Below are positions 1-7,792 of a stretch of DNA of 31,610 nucleotides, piece after piece; position 1 is the stretch's first letter, and each line of letters begins with the position of its first letter. The notes beneath the pieces were generated by a model. That model was given only the letters and a program-made list of their open reading frames with translations. It did no database searches and had not been told where the DNA came from. This DNA is from Euryarchaeota archaeon RBG_13_57_23 (GTDB taxonomy: Archaea > Thermoplasmatota > Thermoplasmata > UBA10834). The stretch lies in assembly GCA_001800675.1 (NCBI GenBank), contig MGVW01000035.1:72242-103851 (forward strand), read 5' to 3'. Made by a program: the position numbers and the translations under genes.

Positions 1-541
1 CCATTCTCTTTATCGCGACGGTCGCAAGCGATCTTGATTCCTTGTCCACTGTGACTACCATCAGACCCCTCTTGGGGATCCCATAGATGACATGCGCCCC
101 GTCAGGGGCGTATACTATCGCCACGAGTGAGGCCAGGTCCTCTTCCCCTACGACCTCTATCTTTACCCTGTCCTTCGACCTCACGGCATCTCTGACGGCC
201 TTCCAGAGCGCAGGAGTGATCCTGCCTGCCGGGCTCTCCACTTTGACGAGCCGGCCGCTCATGTTGGCGATGCGCTCCTTCGACTTGTAGTCCTCCGACC
301 TCTGGGTCTTGTAGTCGAAGACCGCGACATCGGGCTCGAGCTTCATCTGAAGGAGCGTGACAGTGACGACATCCCCCACGGATATCACCCGGGAGCTGCC
401 ATTAAGGTGTTTCGAAAGGGCCCACGCGGACACGAACTTCCCTATGGGCCTTGCGAGCTCCTCCCTCATATCCTCAGGAAGAACCAGGTCCTTCTTGGGG
501 AACGACTCATCGAACTCTGAGGGCGAACTTTCCGTTGACAT
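1..541 (-). CDS. GTP-dependent dephospho-CoA kinase (DUF359), 3' end outside window
   Basis: I translated this by hand from the ATG at 541; 180 codons lie inside the window and the gene runs off its left edge. It begins MSTESSPSEF and carries the family's recognisable blocks: an LARPIGK-like segment near residue 30, a GDVVTVTLL strand, PDVAVFDYKTQR, an AGRITPALW segment, GEEDLASLVAI and a late VIYGIPKRGLMVV strand. The family phosphorylates the 3'-hydroxyl of dephospho-CoA with GTP, the last step of archaeal CoA synthesis. A GGAG sequence sits just upstream of the ATG. The start lies inside spt4, a 35-bp overlap, so the two are probably translationally coupled. The order rpo7-spt4-this kinase is common in Euryarchaeota. 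Confidence 0.88.
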   Translation of the reverse strand, partial: MSTESSPSEFDESFPKKDLVLPEDMREELARPIGKFVSAWALSKHLNGSSRVISVGDVVTVTLLQMKLEPDVAVFDYKTQRSEDYKSKERIANMSGRLVKVESPAGRITPALWKAVRDAVRSKDRVKIEVVGEEDLASLVAIVYAPDGAHVIYGIPKRGLMVVTVDKESRSLATVAIKRM

Positions 542-692
542 GTATGCCCATTCTCCTGGCTATTTCGGACTTGCTGTGGTCGAGGATCACCACATAGCCC
601 TGCCATTCCTTGGAGGTCTCCCCTCCGCAGTGCGGGCATTTGTCCTCTTCGGTGATCGCGCTGCACTTCTTGCAGGCCCTCTCTATCTTCAT
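507..692 (-). CDS. spt4: Transcription elongation factor Spt4 (RpoE'')
   Basis: A 61-aa protein starting MKIERACKKCSAI. Four cysteines (C7, C10, C19, C22) form the N-terminal zinc ribbon typical of archaeal Spt4, followed by the WQGYVVILD strand and the SEIARRMGI helix characteristic of the family. Spt4 binds the Spt5 NGN domain and makes RNA polymerase more processive. The start codon at 692 overlaps the rpo7 stop as ATGA, the tightest form of coupling; an upstream in-frame start at 737 would add 15 residues lying inside rpo7 and is unlikely. The 3' end overlaps the next gene by 35 bp. Confidence 0.93.
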   Translation of the reverse strand: MKIERACKKCSAITEEDKCPHCGGETSKEWQGYVVILDHSKSEIARRMGIHVNGKFALRVR

Positions 693-1258
693 TTCTCTTT
701 CTTCTCCTCGCGCTTCTTGCGCTCTTCCTCGAGCCATTCGAGCTTGCCGAGGCCCGGTTGGCGCATCGTGAGACCGATCTTGCTCTCCCTCGGACTGCGT
801 TCGTTGATGCTGAGGGAGACCACTCTTGCCCGGACGCTGTCGCCCAAACGCAGCTCCCTCTTCGAATCCTTACCGATGAGTCTCCTGCCGTCGACATCGA
901 TGTCGATGCGATCGTCCATGATCTGGCTTATGTGCAGAAGCCCGTCCAGTGGGCCGAACCTGACGAAAGCGCCGAACTTGAGCACTTCGCAGACCGAACC
1001 CTCGACCACCTCGTGCAGAGCTGGCCTGAACATGAGTGCATCGAACTTGACTTTCTGATACACAGCCCCGTCCCCGTGAATGATACGACCGCCGCCTTGG
1101 GGATCTATGTTCTTGACGAGCACTGTGAAGCTGCCGTCTCCCTCGACCTTGTTCTGGAAGGTCTCCTGTGTCAGGCGCACGGCTAGCTTATTGAAGTCCT
1201 CCCCGAGGAGATTGGGGGGTATCCTAACTACATCCTCTTTCGATGCCATTACGTACAT
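689..1258 (-). CDS. rpo7: DNA-directed RNA polymerase subunit Rpo7 (E')
   Basis: A 189-aa protein with the Rpo7/RPB7 layout: an N-terminal domain of about 80 residues that includes EDVVRIPPNLLG, then an S1/OB-fold RNA-binding domain from about residue 84 to 165 (EVVEGSVCEVLKFGAFVRFG, then LLHISQI). The C-terminus is a charged Lys/Glu helix. With Rpo4 it forms the stalk of archaeal RNA polymerase, which binds emerging RNA and helps open promoters. The start at 1258 gives the usual MY- N-terminus; a second Met at residue 4 is an alternative. An AGAGG sequence lies about 10 nt upstream. It heads the rpo7-spt4-dephospho-CoA kinase unit. Confidence 0.95.
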   Translation of the reverse strand: MYVMASKEDVVRIPPNLLGEDFNKLAVRLTQETFQNKVEGDGSFTVLVKNIDPQGGGRIIHGDGAVYQKVKFDALMFRPALHEVVEGSVCEVLKFGAFVRFGPLDGLLHISQIMDDRIDIDVDGRRLIGKDSKRELRLGDSVRARVVSLSINERSPRESKIGLTMRQPGLGKLEWLEEERKKREEKKEK

Positions 1259-1333
1259 CTAGTCAGTCCTCTAATTGAATGAACCGCGGGCTTCTCGATG
1301 CCCGTGGTCATATTTATGGTTTGTTGCCTCGTC

Positions 1334-3517
1334 TCAGCCTGCCACGAACAGTCCCACAAAGACCAGCGTGACGGTTGCCAGCAGCTTGACCAGGACGTGT
1401 ATAGATGGGCCCGCGGTGTCCTTCAACGGGTCACCGACGGTGTCTCCCACGACCGCAGCCGCGTGAGCAGGCGAGCGCTTGCCGCCGTATTTCCCGGCTT
1501 CGATGTACTTCTTGGCGTTGTCCCAGGCTCCGCCGCCGTTGTTGAACATGTTCGCGACCATTATGCCTGCAATGGTGCCGACCATGAGGAGCGCGCCCAC
1601 TGCCTGTGGTGCGTCGTAGCCCGCATAGTTCATGAGCACTCCGAATGTGATTGGAACGAGTACTGGCAGGAGCGCAGGCAGGACCATGGCCTTCAGAGCG
1701 CCCTTCGTGGCGATATCGACGCACTTGGCGTAGTCCGGCTTCGATGTGTTCGCCATAATGCCTGGATCCGCCTTGAACTGCCTCCTGACCTCGTTGATCA
1801 TGGCATAGGCCGCCTTACCGACCGCTCTGATTGCCAGCGACGCGAACAGGAACACCAGCATGGCGCCCAGGAGCCCTCCGACGAACACGTCAGGTTGGGC
1901 AATGTCCACACTGAACGACTTCGCCAGAGTATCTCCCGTTTTGGCTGCAACCCTCTCGAAGTAAGCCCCGAAAAGCAGGAAAGCAGCCAGCGCGGCGCTT
2001 GCCATTGCATATCCCTTTGTCAGAGCCTTCGTGGTGTTGCCGCATGCGTCCAGCCGGTCGGTCCTCCGCCTTATGTCCTCCGGCTGCTTGGACATCTCGA
2101 TGATGCCACCGGCGTTGTCGGTTATGGGACCGAAGGTATCAGTTGCCAGAATGAACGCACAGGTTGCCAACATCCCCATCGTCGCTACGGCGGTGCCGTA
2201 GAATCCGTAGATAAGCTTGTATGTGTCCCACTCACCGCTTGCCACGAGCGGGTCGACGATTGCTGGGTCATCCGGCGCTGCCATCGTCCCGAGGGCGAAA
2301 GCTCCGAGCAAAGCGAATATTATCGCGATGACTGGCAGAGCAGTGGTCTCCATAGCTATTGAGAGACCAGTTATGATGTTCGTAGCCGGGCCCGTAGTCG
2401 ATGCCTGCGCGATCTCACGCACAGGCCTCCAACTCCCAGAGGTGTAGTACTGCGTGATATAGACAATTACCACGCTGAGCGCGATGCCGATCAGGCCCGC
2501 GCCGAAGAAGTAGAGGTAGTTGTCGCCCATCATGTAGTAGGTTGCCACATAGAAGAAGATGGCTGCGAGTATGCAGGTGACATAGTATCCCATGTTGATT
2601 CCTGACATCGGATCCTTTTCCTCCTTCGGGAGACGCACCACAAGTACTCCAGCGAGCGAGGCGAATATTCCGAACGACCTGGCGACGAGCGGGAAGAATA
2701 CCCACACCAGGGCCTCGGCATCGGTCCACTGCATCGAGGCCGGAACTATGTCCGTCCAGAACTTGAAGAGAGAGAGTCCGAGAACCATCGCGCCGATGTT
2801 CTCAGCGGCCGTAGACTCGAACAGATCCGCACCTCTGCCTGCGCAGTCACCGACGTTGTCCCCCACAAGGTCGGCGATGACTGCTGGATTCCTTGGGTCA
2901 TCCTCCGGGATGCCAGCCTCGATCTTTCCAACGAGATCGGCGCCCACGTCAGCGGCTTTTGTATATATCCCGCCGCCCAGTTGTGCGAACAAGGCTGCGA
3001 AGCTTGCGCCGAATGCGAATCCGATTGCAGCGTCCAGGGATTCCGTCGGTTCAAAGCCCATGCCATTGCTGAAGATGAAGTATATTCCTGCGACACCTAG
3101 CAGCGACAACGACACGACGCCCATGCCGGAAACCGCTCCTCCCCGGAAGGAGGTGACGAGCGCCTCGTTGAGGCTCCTGCGCGCCGCCGCCGCTGTCCTG
3201 ATATTCGACCGGACGCTGACATACATTCCGATGTAGCCCGACAGTGCCGAAGCACCTGCGCCGACGAAGAACGACAACCCGACCCATGGCTTCGGATCTA
3301 TCAAGGCTGCAATCAGTACCGCCAGGATCACGCTGATCAGGATGATGGTCGTATACTGCCTTTTCATGTAAGCCATAGCGCCTTGCCTGATGGCGTCTCC
3401 GATCTCTTGCATCTCGGGCGTTCCGAGGTCCTTTCTAAAAACGTACCAGGTCAGGTAACCTGCAAATGCCAGCCCGACAAAGCCTGCGATCGGGATAACA
3501 AGGGTGATGTCTACCAT
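1334..3517 (-). CDS. hppA: Membrane-bound H+-translocating pyrophosphatase, K+-independent type
   Basis: A protein of 727 residues with about 16 hydrophobic segments. It carries the pyrophosphatase signatures DVGADLVGKIE (about residues 190-200), GDNVGDCAGRGADLFES, DNAGGIIEMS and the C-terminal GDTVGDPLKDTAGPS. It hydrolyses pyrophosphate and pumps ions across the membrane. The GNTTKALTKG segment has Lys (about residue 497) and Thr (about 500) at the two positions that in this family separate K+-independent H+ pumps from K+-dependent ones, where Ala and Ala/Gly occur; K+ independence is inferred from this. I chose the ATG at 3517 because GGGAGAG lies just upstream; an in-frame TTG at 3532 lies before that site. 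A clear TATA box precedes it. Confidence 0.96.
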   Translation of the reverse strand: MVDITLVIPIAGFVGLAFAGYLTWYVFRKDLGTPEMQEIGDAIRQGAMAYMKRQYTTIILISVILAVLIAALIDPKPWVGLSFFVGAGASALSGYIGMYVSVRSNIRTAAAARRSLNEALVTSFRGGAVSGMGVVSLSLLGVAGIYFIFSNGMGFEPTESLDAAIGFAFGASFAALFAQLGGGIYTKAADVGADLVGKIEAGIPEDDPRNPAVIADLVGDNVGDCAGRGADLFESTAAENIGAMVLGLSLFKFWTDIVPASMQWTDAEALVWVFFPLVARSFGIFASLAGVLVVRLPKEEKDPMSGINMGYYVTCILAAIFFYVATYYMMGDNYLYFFGAGLIGIALSVVIVYITQYYTSGSWRPVREIAQASTTGPATNIITGLSIAMETTALPVIAIIFALLGAFALGTMAAPDDPAIVDPLVASGEWDTYKLIYGFYGTAVATMGMLATCAFILATDTFGPITDNAGGIIEMSKQPEDIRRRTDRLDACGNTTKALTKGYAMASAALAAFLLFGAYFERVAAKTGDTLAKSFSVDIAQPDVFVGGLLGAMLVFLFASLAIRAVGKAAYAMINEVRRQFKADPGIMANTSKPDYAKCVDIATKGALKAMVLPALLPVLVPITFGVLMNYAGYDAPQAVGALLMVGTIAGIMVANMFNNGGGAWDNAKKYIEAGKYGGKRSPAHAAAVVGDTVGDPLKDTAGPSIHVLVKLLATVTLVFVGLFVAG

Positions 3518-3569
3518 CCTACACTCTCCCAACTATTGTTTCTTGGGTATGCCGCGAGATTAGGCTTCG

Positions 3570-3579
3570 CATATAAATT
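3570..3579 (-). promoter_or_regulatory. TATA box of the pyrophosphatase gene
   Basis: On the minus strand the sequence reads ATTTATATG. Counting about 25 nt downstream puts transcription start near 3545, leaving a leader of roughly 28 nt that contains the GGGAGAG ribosome-binding site before the ATG at 3517. Confidence 0.6.
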
Positions 3580-3682
3580 GTTAACCCAGAGAATAGCCTA
3601 CTCGTGCATCCAGTTGGACTATGGCCAGCACGAATGACGAACGAACTCCAGTAGAAACGGCGGTCGATGAAAGACGCGCAAC

Positions 3683-3707
3683 CGGACTCGCCAGAAGAGG
3701 GAGTCCG
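3683..3707. repeat. Perfect 7-bp inverted repeat (hairpin) between divergent elements
   Basis: CGGACTC at 3683-3689 is the exact complement of GAGTCCG at 3701-3707, with an 11-nt loop. It lies just past the stop of the minus-strand RAM-domain gene and upstream of the pyrophosphatase promoter. It could terminate the RAM-domain transcript, but no T-run follows on the minus strand, so its role is unclear. Confidence 0.4.
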
Positions 3708-3730
3708 CTAAGAGGTTTCCGAAGGGACGC

Positions 3731-3952
3731 CTACCTCTCGATGAGCGTCTCTACATACCTGACGAATCCAAGCTTCTGAATCCTATCAGCTATCTGACCG
3801 ACCTTCTCGAGGCCGGGCACATCAAGGAATGCCACGTAGTCGTAGTGCCCGAAGACGAGGTACCCGTCAGTGACCCCCGGGATCTTGTTGATCTTGGTTG
3901 CATCCTCGAATGTCTGCTGCTCCAGCATGACCAGGACGACTGCTCTTACCAT
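3731..3952 (-). CDS. Stand-alone Lrp/AsnC effector-binding (RAM) domain protein
   Basis: A 73-aa protein, MVRAVVLVMLEQQTFEDATK..., with the alternating strand-helix pattern of the RAM domain: a first strand VRAVVLVML, a helix, the GVTDGYLVFGHYDYVAFLD hairpin and a closing FVRYVETLIER strand. It lacks the helix-turn-helix of full Lrp/AsnC regulators. Stand-alone RAM domains are thought to bind amino acids or small metabolites and to assemble into octamers or co-assemble with full-length Lrp proteins. A strong GAGGTGG ribosome-binding site precedes the ATG. It lies 9 bp after a second RAM gene, so the two are co-transcribed and may form a mixed oligomer. Confidence 0.85.
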   Translation of the reverse strand: MVRAVVLVMLEQQTFEDATKINKIPGVTDGYLVFGHYDYVAFLDVPGLEKVGQIADRIQKLGFVRYVETLIER

Positions 3953-3961
3953 GGGACCACC

Positions 3962-4195
3962 TCACCCCTCCGGATAGCCGACGAGGGTCTCGACTATCTC
4001 GACTCCCTCGGCCTTGTAGATCGTCATGCCGATCTCGGCGATACTCTTCAAGTCCAAATCGTCAGTTGATATCGCGATATCCCAGCGGCCGTGCACCGGA
4101 AACACCTGCTTCACGCCAGGTTGTTTCTTGGCCAGGTCGACGACCTTCTTGGTCTTCAACAGTTTGCAGTTTACCAGTATGCATGATTTGACCAC
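3962..4195 (-). CDS. Stand-alone Lrp/AsnC effector-binding (RAM) domain protein
   Basis: A 77-aa protein starting at a GTG (MVKSCILVNCKLLKTKK...). It has the RAM fold pattern: first strand SCILVNC, helix KVVDLAKKQ, a PGVKQVFPVHGRWDIAIS hairpin, helix and a final strand VEIVETLVGYPEG. No DNA-binding domain is present. GAAGGGATC just upstream of the GTG is the likely ribosome-binding site, and a TTTTTATC element near 4237 on the minus strand is a possible TATA box. It is the first gene of a two-gene unit with the 73-aa RAM protein. The two share the fold but little sequence, so any duplication is old. The ligand cannot be told from the sequence. Confidence 0.83.
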   Translation of the reverse strand: MVKSCILVNCKLLKTKKVVDLAKKQPGVKQVFPVHGRWDIAISTDDLDLKSIAEIGMTIYKAEGVEIVETLVGYPEG

Positions 4196-4374
4196 GCAGA
4201 TCCCTTCCTACGAATGCCCAAACGGGGTCGTCTGATAAAAAGCCTTTCCAAGAGCCATGGTTGAGCATCTGAACCTCGCTCCTGTCCTGCAACCTGATGT
4301 TTATTATCTGATTCGGCCAATCTGAACGATAGCCTTATCATCCCAAAGACGAATCCGAAGCTAGGTGACAATTC

Positions 4375-5091
4375 ATGGGTACTCAGGAGGACCCCTCGAA
4401 GCGCAAGGAGTTCCAGAAGCGCACAGACGCAGACATTGATTCCTTCCTCGCACGAACCGAGTTCTCCAAGACCTCTTCTCAGCAACAGCCGGCGAAGCCC
4501 GCGGTCGAGCAAGCGCCCGCCAAGACGGAATCCGCAAAGACCACCACGGCGGTGGCCGCGCCTGCGAAGGAGCCCGCAGAACAAGATCAGGAAGACCAGA
4601 TCAGGGCCGCGAGGGCGAGCAGGGCGGAGCGCGAGGCGTACCAGGATGTTGCAGTCCTGAGGAAGAAGGCGCACGCCTTTGGACACAAGGCCGCGAAATT
4701 GTTTCACAAGTACAAGGCGAACGAGGCCAGGGCACAGAGATGCTCAGAAAAGGCTGTCGCGTTCAGGGAGAAAGGGGCTGTGCACAAGGACCGGGCGAAG
4801 GACTACAAGGAGCGCTCCAAACAGTACGAGGCTGAGCTCTCGGGTGCGGCAACTGGCAAGACTGAGCTCAGCCCAGAGGCGCTGAGGACCAAGATGGCCC
4901 AGATGGAACGCAAGGCTGCGAAGGAAGAAGAGGTCGTCCGGAAAAACGAGTCGAAGGCGGCTGCTCAGAGCGCGAAGGCGGCAAAGTTCAGGACCAAGGC
5001 TGCCAAGTTCCTCGAGCAGAACAAACTTTTCGAGAACGAGTCGCGGATGTACGCCAAGCGTGCCGACAACCTGGAGAAGGCGGGGACCTAG
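4375..5091 (+). CDS. Coiled-coil protein of unknown function
   Basis: A 238-aa protein I do not recognise. Residues 1-80 are low in hydrophobic residues and rich in Ala, Pro, Lys, Gln and Glu, and are probably disordered. From about residue 80 to the end it is almost entirely Lys/Ala/Glu-rich helix with heptad-like spacing, including repeated AxKA(A)KF units near the C-terminus (SAKAAKFRTKAAKFLEQ). There is no signal peptide, membrane segment or catalytic motif. AGGTGA sits 6 nt before the ATG, a strong site that fixes the start. A structural or nucleoid-associated role would fit the composition, but that is only a guess. Confidence 0.75.
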   Translation: MGTQEDPSKRKEFQKRTDADIDSFLARTEFSKTSSQQQPAKPAVEQAPAKTESAKTTTAVAAPAKEPAEQDQEDQIRAARASRAEREAYQDVAVLRKKAHAFGHKAAKLFHKYKANEARAQRCSEKAVAFREKGAVHKDRAKDYKERSKQYEAELSGAATGKTELSPEALRTKMAQMERKAAKEEEVVRKNESKAAAQSAKAAKFRTKAAKFLEQNKLFENESRMYAKRADNLEKAGT

Positions 5092-5100
5092 GCTAGTTGG

Positions 5101-5475
5101 CTACTCGTCGTTGCTATTGTCCCCAGACACCCAGTGCAGGAGCGAAGCCTCATCGGACAAAGGCATCTCGCTCGTGTCCCGCTCATCGGCCGTCTTTATC
5201 ACTACTCTGAGGCGGCCGTCGGTCAGAACCACTTCAGCGCTCTCCACAGACGACCTGTAGCTCGCCACGAGCTTCCCGCCGATCGAGACGACCTTTCCCT
5301 CCTCGTGCAGGATCCCCGCCTCTTTGAGCGCTCTGATGCGTCTGTAGCACGCTGCGATGGGTATCCCAAGAGCGTCGCTCAGCTCGAGAGCGTTCATCGC
5401 CTGCGGGCTTGTCAGCTTCAGAATCTGCGACGAGTATTGATCGAGCATCATCCGGAATTTGTCAAAAGTGTCCAT
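5101..5475 (-). CDS. Winged helix-turn-helix regulator (IPIAACYRRI family)
   Basis: A 124-aa protein. Residues 1-65 form a winged helix: a helix ending in YSSQILKLTSP, a second helix AMNALELSDALG, the recognition helix IPIAACYRRIRALKEAGIL and a wing EEGKVVSIGGKLVASY. The rest is a strand-rich tail (SAEVVLTDGRLRVVIKT) ending in acidic residues. The recognition helix is nearly identical to that of the protein at 9768-10139, so they are paralogues. GGAGGG precedes the ATG. It starts 22 bp after the stop of the triple-zinc-ribbon gene and is probably co-transcribed with it. Its DNA target is not predictable here. Confidence 0.83.
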   Translation of the reverse strand: MDTFDKFRMMLDQYSSQILKLTSPQAMNALELSDALGIPIAACYRRIRALKEAGILHEEGKVVSIGGKLVASYRSSVESAEVVLTDGRLRVVIKTADERDTSEMPLSDEASLLHWVSGDNSNDE

Positions 5476-5497
5476 GTGAGAGTCCCTCCAGATTCAC

Positions 5498-6340
5498 CTA
5501 CGTGGCCTCGAGACGGATCGTCATCTTCTCGAAGCCCTCCTTCTTGACCGCCCTCTGGAGATAGTTCAACTCACCAGATTTGACATCCAGGTGGAGGAAT
5601 ATGACGTTGTCACCGTGAATGACTGGGTCCAGCTTGCGCAGTATGCCATGCGGGTCAGAGCGCATGACTACGGTCTTGCACACAGGGCACTTCCCCTTAG
5701 CTAGCTTGACCTTCTCCCCGCATTGAGGGCAGTCGATTTCTTCGGAGGCATATTCCTCAAAAGACAACTCCGAGGCAAGCCCAGCCAGGCCAGCATCTGG
5801 GTTCTCCATTGCGGTGCCACAAATGGGACACGTGTCGGTCGCGAACTCCAGAGCCGTTCCACATTCGCTGCAGATCAAAGCGACTTCGAAAGCCCTGGCA
5901 TCCTTTTCGATGAAGTCGACCACACCCTCGGCTGCATCGAACATGATGCAAGGCGCATTCTGCTCGTCTTTGTCAACAACCTCGTCAAGGGTTGTCGAAC
6001 TATCCTTCTCGGCCTTCTCGAGCTCGTCCAAGGCATCCTTCGGCAGATCGATGTAGCGTTCCCCGCAGATAGGACACTCTGTGGTGTGAGCTTTGAGTGT
6101 GCAACCGCACTTCATGCACATGAACTCATCCAGATCTTCTGCGGGGGCCTCAGGCTTCGGCGACTCAGCGACTGGGGGAGCCTCCTTCTGCGGCTCCTGT
6201 GGGGGAATAGGAACACCGCCTTGAGGCGGAACCACCTTCCTCACCCGTCTGATCTTCTTGGCCGCTTCGAGAGGCGCTGCTGAAGCTATCTTCTCAGATT
6301 CGCCTTTGCCCTTGAGTCTCCGTTTGACTTGTTCGGCCAT
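5498..6340 (-). CDS. Triple zinc-ribbon protein with disordered N-terminus
   Basis: A 280-aa protein with a Lys/Arg-rich N-terminus containing IRRVRKVVPP (residues 30-39), a Pro/Glu-rich linker to about residue 70, and three four-cysteine knuckle pairs: C75/C78-C89/C92, C157/C160-C171/C174 and C204/C207-C218/C221. Each has the CxxC-10-CxxC spacing of rubredoxin-like zinc ribbons. The last 50 residues are strand-rich (NVIFLHLDVKSGELNYLQ) and end at a small folded domain. There are no membrane segments. Such proteins often bind nucleic acid or serve as adaptors, but this one has no assigned function that I know of. It is the first gene of a pair with the winged-helix regulator; a GGTATAAG element near 6405 on the minus strand may be its TATA box. 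Confidence 0.78.
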   Translation of the reverse strand: MAEQVKRRLKGKGESEKIASAAPLEAAKKIRRVRKVVPPQGGVPIPPQEPQKEAPPVAESPKPEAPAEDLDEFMCMKCGCTLKAHTTECPICGERYIDLPKDALDELEKAEKDSSTTLDEVVDKDEQNAPCIMFDAAEGVVDFIEKDARAFEVALICSECGTALEFATDTCPICGTAMENPDAGLAGLASELSFEEYASEEIDCPQCGEKVKLAKGKCPVCKTVVMRSDPHGILRKLDPVIHGDNVIFLHLDVKSGELNYLQRAVKKEGFEKMTIRLEAT

Positions 6341-6655
6341 GGTGAGCAGCCTTTCAGGTAGCCAGATGCATGCTTTGCCATCGGATTCTACGACCGCGAG
6401 TGCTTATACCTATGTCGCCACGGAAATCATGCTTGATTACACAAATCGAGAATGGCATGACCAGCTCAGGTGTGTCTGATTCGCGTTTCAATCGAAGGCA
6501 GCACGAATCTCATGATCGCTAAGAGCACTCTCCATGAGGACACCATCTCGGAGGCCAACTATCTGAAGGAACATCCTCAGCACAGAAAATGATATAAACA
6601 CCACCCAATATTGTCCATCCCGCGTCCAGATGTGTTCTGAAGGCGTTGATGTCGA
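6341..6655. other. Divergent intergenic region
   Basis: About 315 bp between the minus-strand zinc-ribbon gene and the plus-strand COG1340-like gene. I see TATA-like elements for each gene (near 6405 on minus; GATATAAA at 6591-6598 on plus, putting the plus start near 6622). I found no convincing ORF, tRNA or hairpin in the rest. Confidence 0.5.
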
Positions 6656-7525
6656 ATGGCCGAGCTGATTGGTGACCTCGAAGAGAAGCGAGCTAGGCAC
6701 AATGCCGATGCTGAGAGGCACAAGAAGCTCCGGGACGAGCTGAACGACAAGACGAAGGAGTGGGCGGAGAAGCGCGACGAGCTCAACTCGCAGGTGAGGA
6801 GATTCATCGACGAGGCCAATGCCAGGCGTGACATGAGGGACAAGCTGAACACAGAGGTCAGGGAGGCAAAGGCTCAGAGGGACGAGTGGAACCACAAGTT
6901 CAACGACCTCAGCGCCAAGGTGATGGCCCTGAGGCGCGAGAAGATGCCCAAGAGCGGTCTCTCACTGCGCAAGTTCAAGGCGGAGCTGAGGGCTCTCGAG
7001 AAGAAGCACATGACCTCTGTGCTGAGCACCGACAAGGAGAGGGTGCTCGTAGAGCAGATTTCCGAGCTCTCTGGCAGGATAAAATCCATGGAGAAGGAGA
7101 TCGAGCAGTTCTCAGAGGTCAAACAGGCCGAGAAGGATGCGCACGAGGCTAAGGACAATGCTGAGAATTTCCACCGGAAGGTATCAGAACTCGCTGAGAA
7201 GGCGCAGATCGAGCACGACAGCATGCTGAAGCTCTATGACGAGGCCGACAAACACAGGAAAGAGGCCGACGCCGCCCAGGAGGAGTTCATAAAGACCAAG
7301 CTCGCGGCGGATGAAGAGCATAGAGAGCACATCGAGCACATCCGGCAGGTACACGATTTCGACAAGATCATCTCGGGCATCAGGGACAGGACCCGGAAGG
7401 CCCGCAAGGAGAAGGACGATACCTCCGCTAAGAAAGAGGCCGATGAAATCTTCCAGAAGTTCCGGTCGGGGGAGAAGCTCAGCACCGAGGACATCATGGT
7501 CCTGCAGAAGTCAGGGTACATGTGA
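6656..7525 (+). CDS. Archaeal coiled-coil protein, COG1340-like
   Basis: A 289-aa protein that is coiled coil over almost its entire length (about residues 5-240), very rich in Glu, Lys, Arg, Asp and Ala, with HKKLRDELNDKTKEW, KRDELNSQVRRF and KMPKSGLSLRKFKAEL segments typical of the conserved euryarchaeal family. It ends with a short conserved-looking block, GEKLSTEDIMVLQKSG, which in this family follows the coil. No membrane segment or enzyme motif is present. The function is unknown; relatives are often compared with SMC-like or phosphopantothenoylcysteine-unrelated coiled coils only by composition. The ribosome-binding site is weak, and a TATA box (GATATAAA) lies 60 bp upstream. Confidence 0.8.
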   Translation: MAELIGDLEEKRARHNADAERHKKLRDELNDKTKEWAEKRDELNSQVRRFIDEANARRDMRDKLNTEVREAKAQRDEWNHKFNDLSAKVMALRREKMPKSGLSLRKFKAELRALEKKHMTSVLSTDKERVLVEQISELSGRIKSMEKEIEQFSEVKQAEKDAHEAKDNAENFHRKVSELAEKAQIEHDSMLKLYDEADKHRKEADAAQEEFIKTKLAADEEHREHIEHIRQVHDFDKIISGIRDRTRKARKEKDDTSAKKEADEIFQKFRSGEKLSTEDIMVLQKSGYM

Positions 7526-7695
7526 CCTGCACCGGAATCAGTCGAAACGGAGGGGTGCGCCAGTTGCGAAAGGCGACGTTCTCGGTTTATATACCGGGGT
7601 ACTGTCGGACGCCAGTGCTGGGTGAGGATTTCTATTTAAGGGCCACTTCGAAATATTCATATAGCACACCACCAATATATGACCCGGGAAATTTT

Positions 7696-7759
7696 GGGCT
7701 AGTTGTTAGAGTGCATCCCATCCCTTCTGACAAGGCTAGCCCTTCCCTTCCCTTTTTTT
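7696..7759 (+). ncRNA. Candidate small RNA or strong terminator: 15-bp hairpin plus oligo-T
   Basis: GGGCTAG (7696-7702) pairs with CTAGCCC (7736-7742), and TTGTTAGA (7703-7710) pairs with TCTGACAA (7726-7733) with one G-U pair; a two-base GG bulge separates the helices on the 3' side. The loop is 15 nt and contains CATCCCATCCC. A pyrimidine tract ending in seven T (7753-7759) follows. A TATA-like TTCATATAG centred on 7660 would start transcription near 7686, so a short independent RNA is plausible. The alternative is a terminator for the coiled-coil gene that ended 170 bp upstream. Confidence 0.5.
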
Positions 7760-7784
7760 GTAACCATGAACGCGTGCGCGCAAC

Positions 7785-7792
7785 CTATTTAT
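7785..7792 (+). promoter_or_regulatory. TATA box of srp54
   Basis: CTATTTAT at 7785-7792 would place transcription start near 7813, about 14 nt before the ATG at 7827. GGAAGAG in this short leader may serve as ribosome-binding site. Confidence 0.5.

Noticed and set aside
1298..2362. 354-codon plus-strand ORF opposite the pyrophosphatase
   Set aside because: It is antisense to a clearly identified gene, and its His/Arg/Cys-rich composition is typical of a GC-rich shadow frame.
7696..7742. Hairpin upstream of srp54 read as a tRNA
   Set aside because: GTTAGAGTGCATCCC resembles a tRNA D-arm, but no anticodon stem-loop or T-arm with TTCxANxC can be formed, and the sequence folds instead as one long hairpin.
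7696..7742. Hairpin upstream of srp54 read as a box C/D guide RNA
   Set aside because: A CTGA box is present before the 3' stem, but no RTGATGA C box occurs at the 5' side, and the CTGA lies inside the paired stem.
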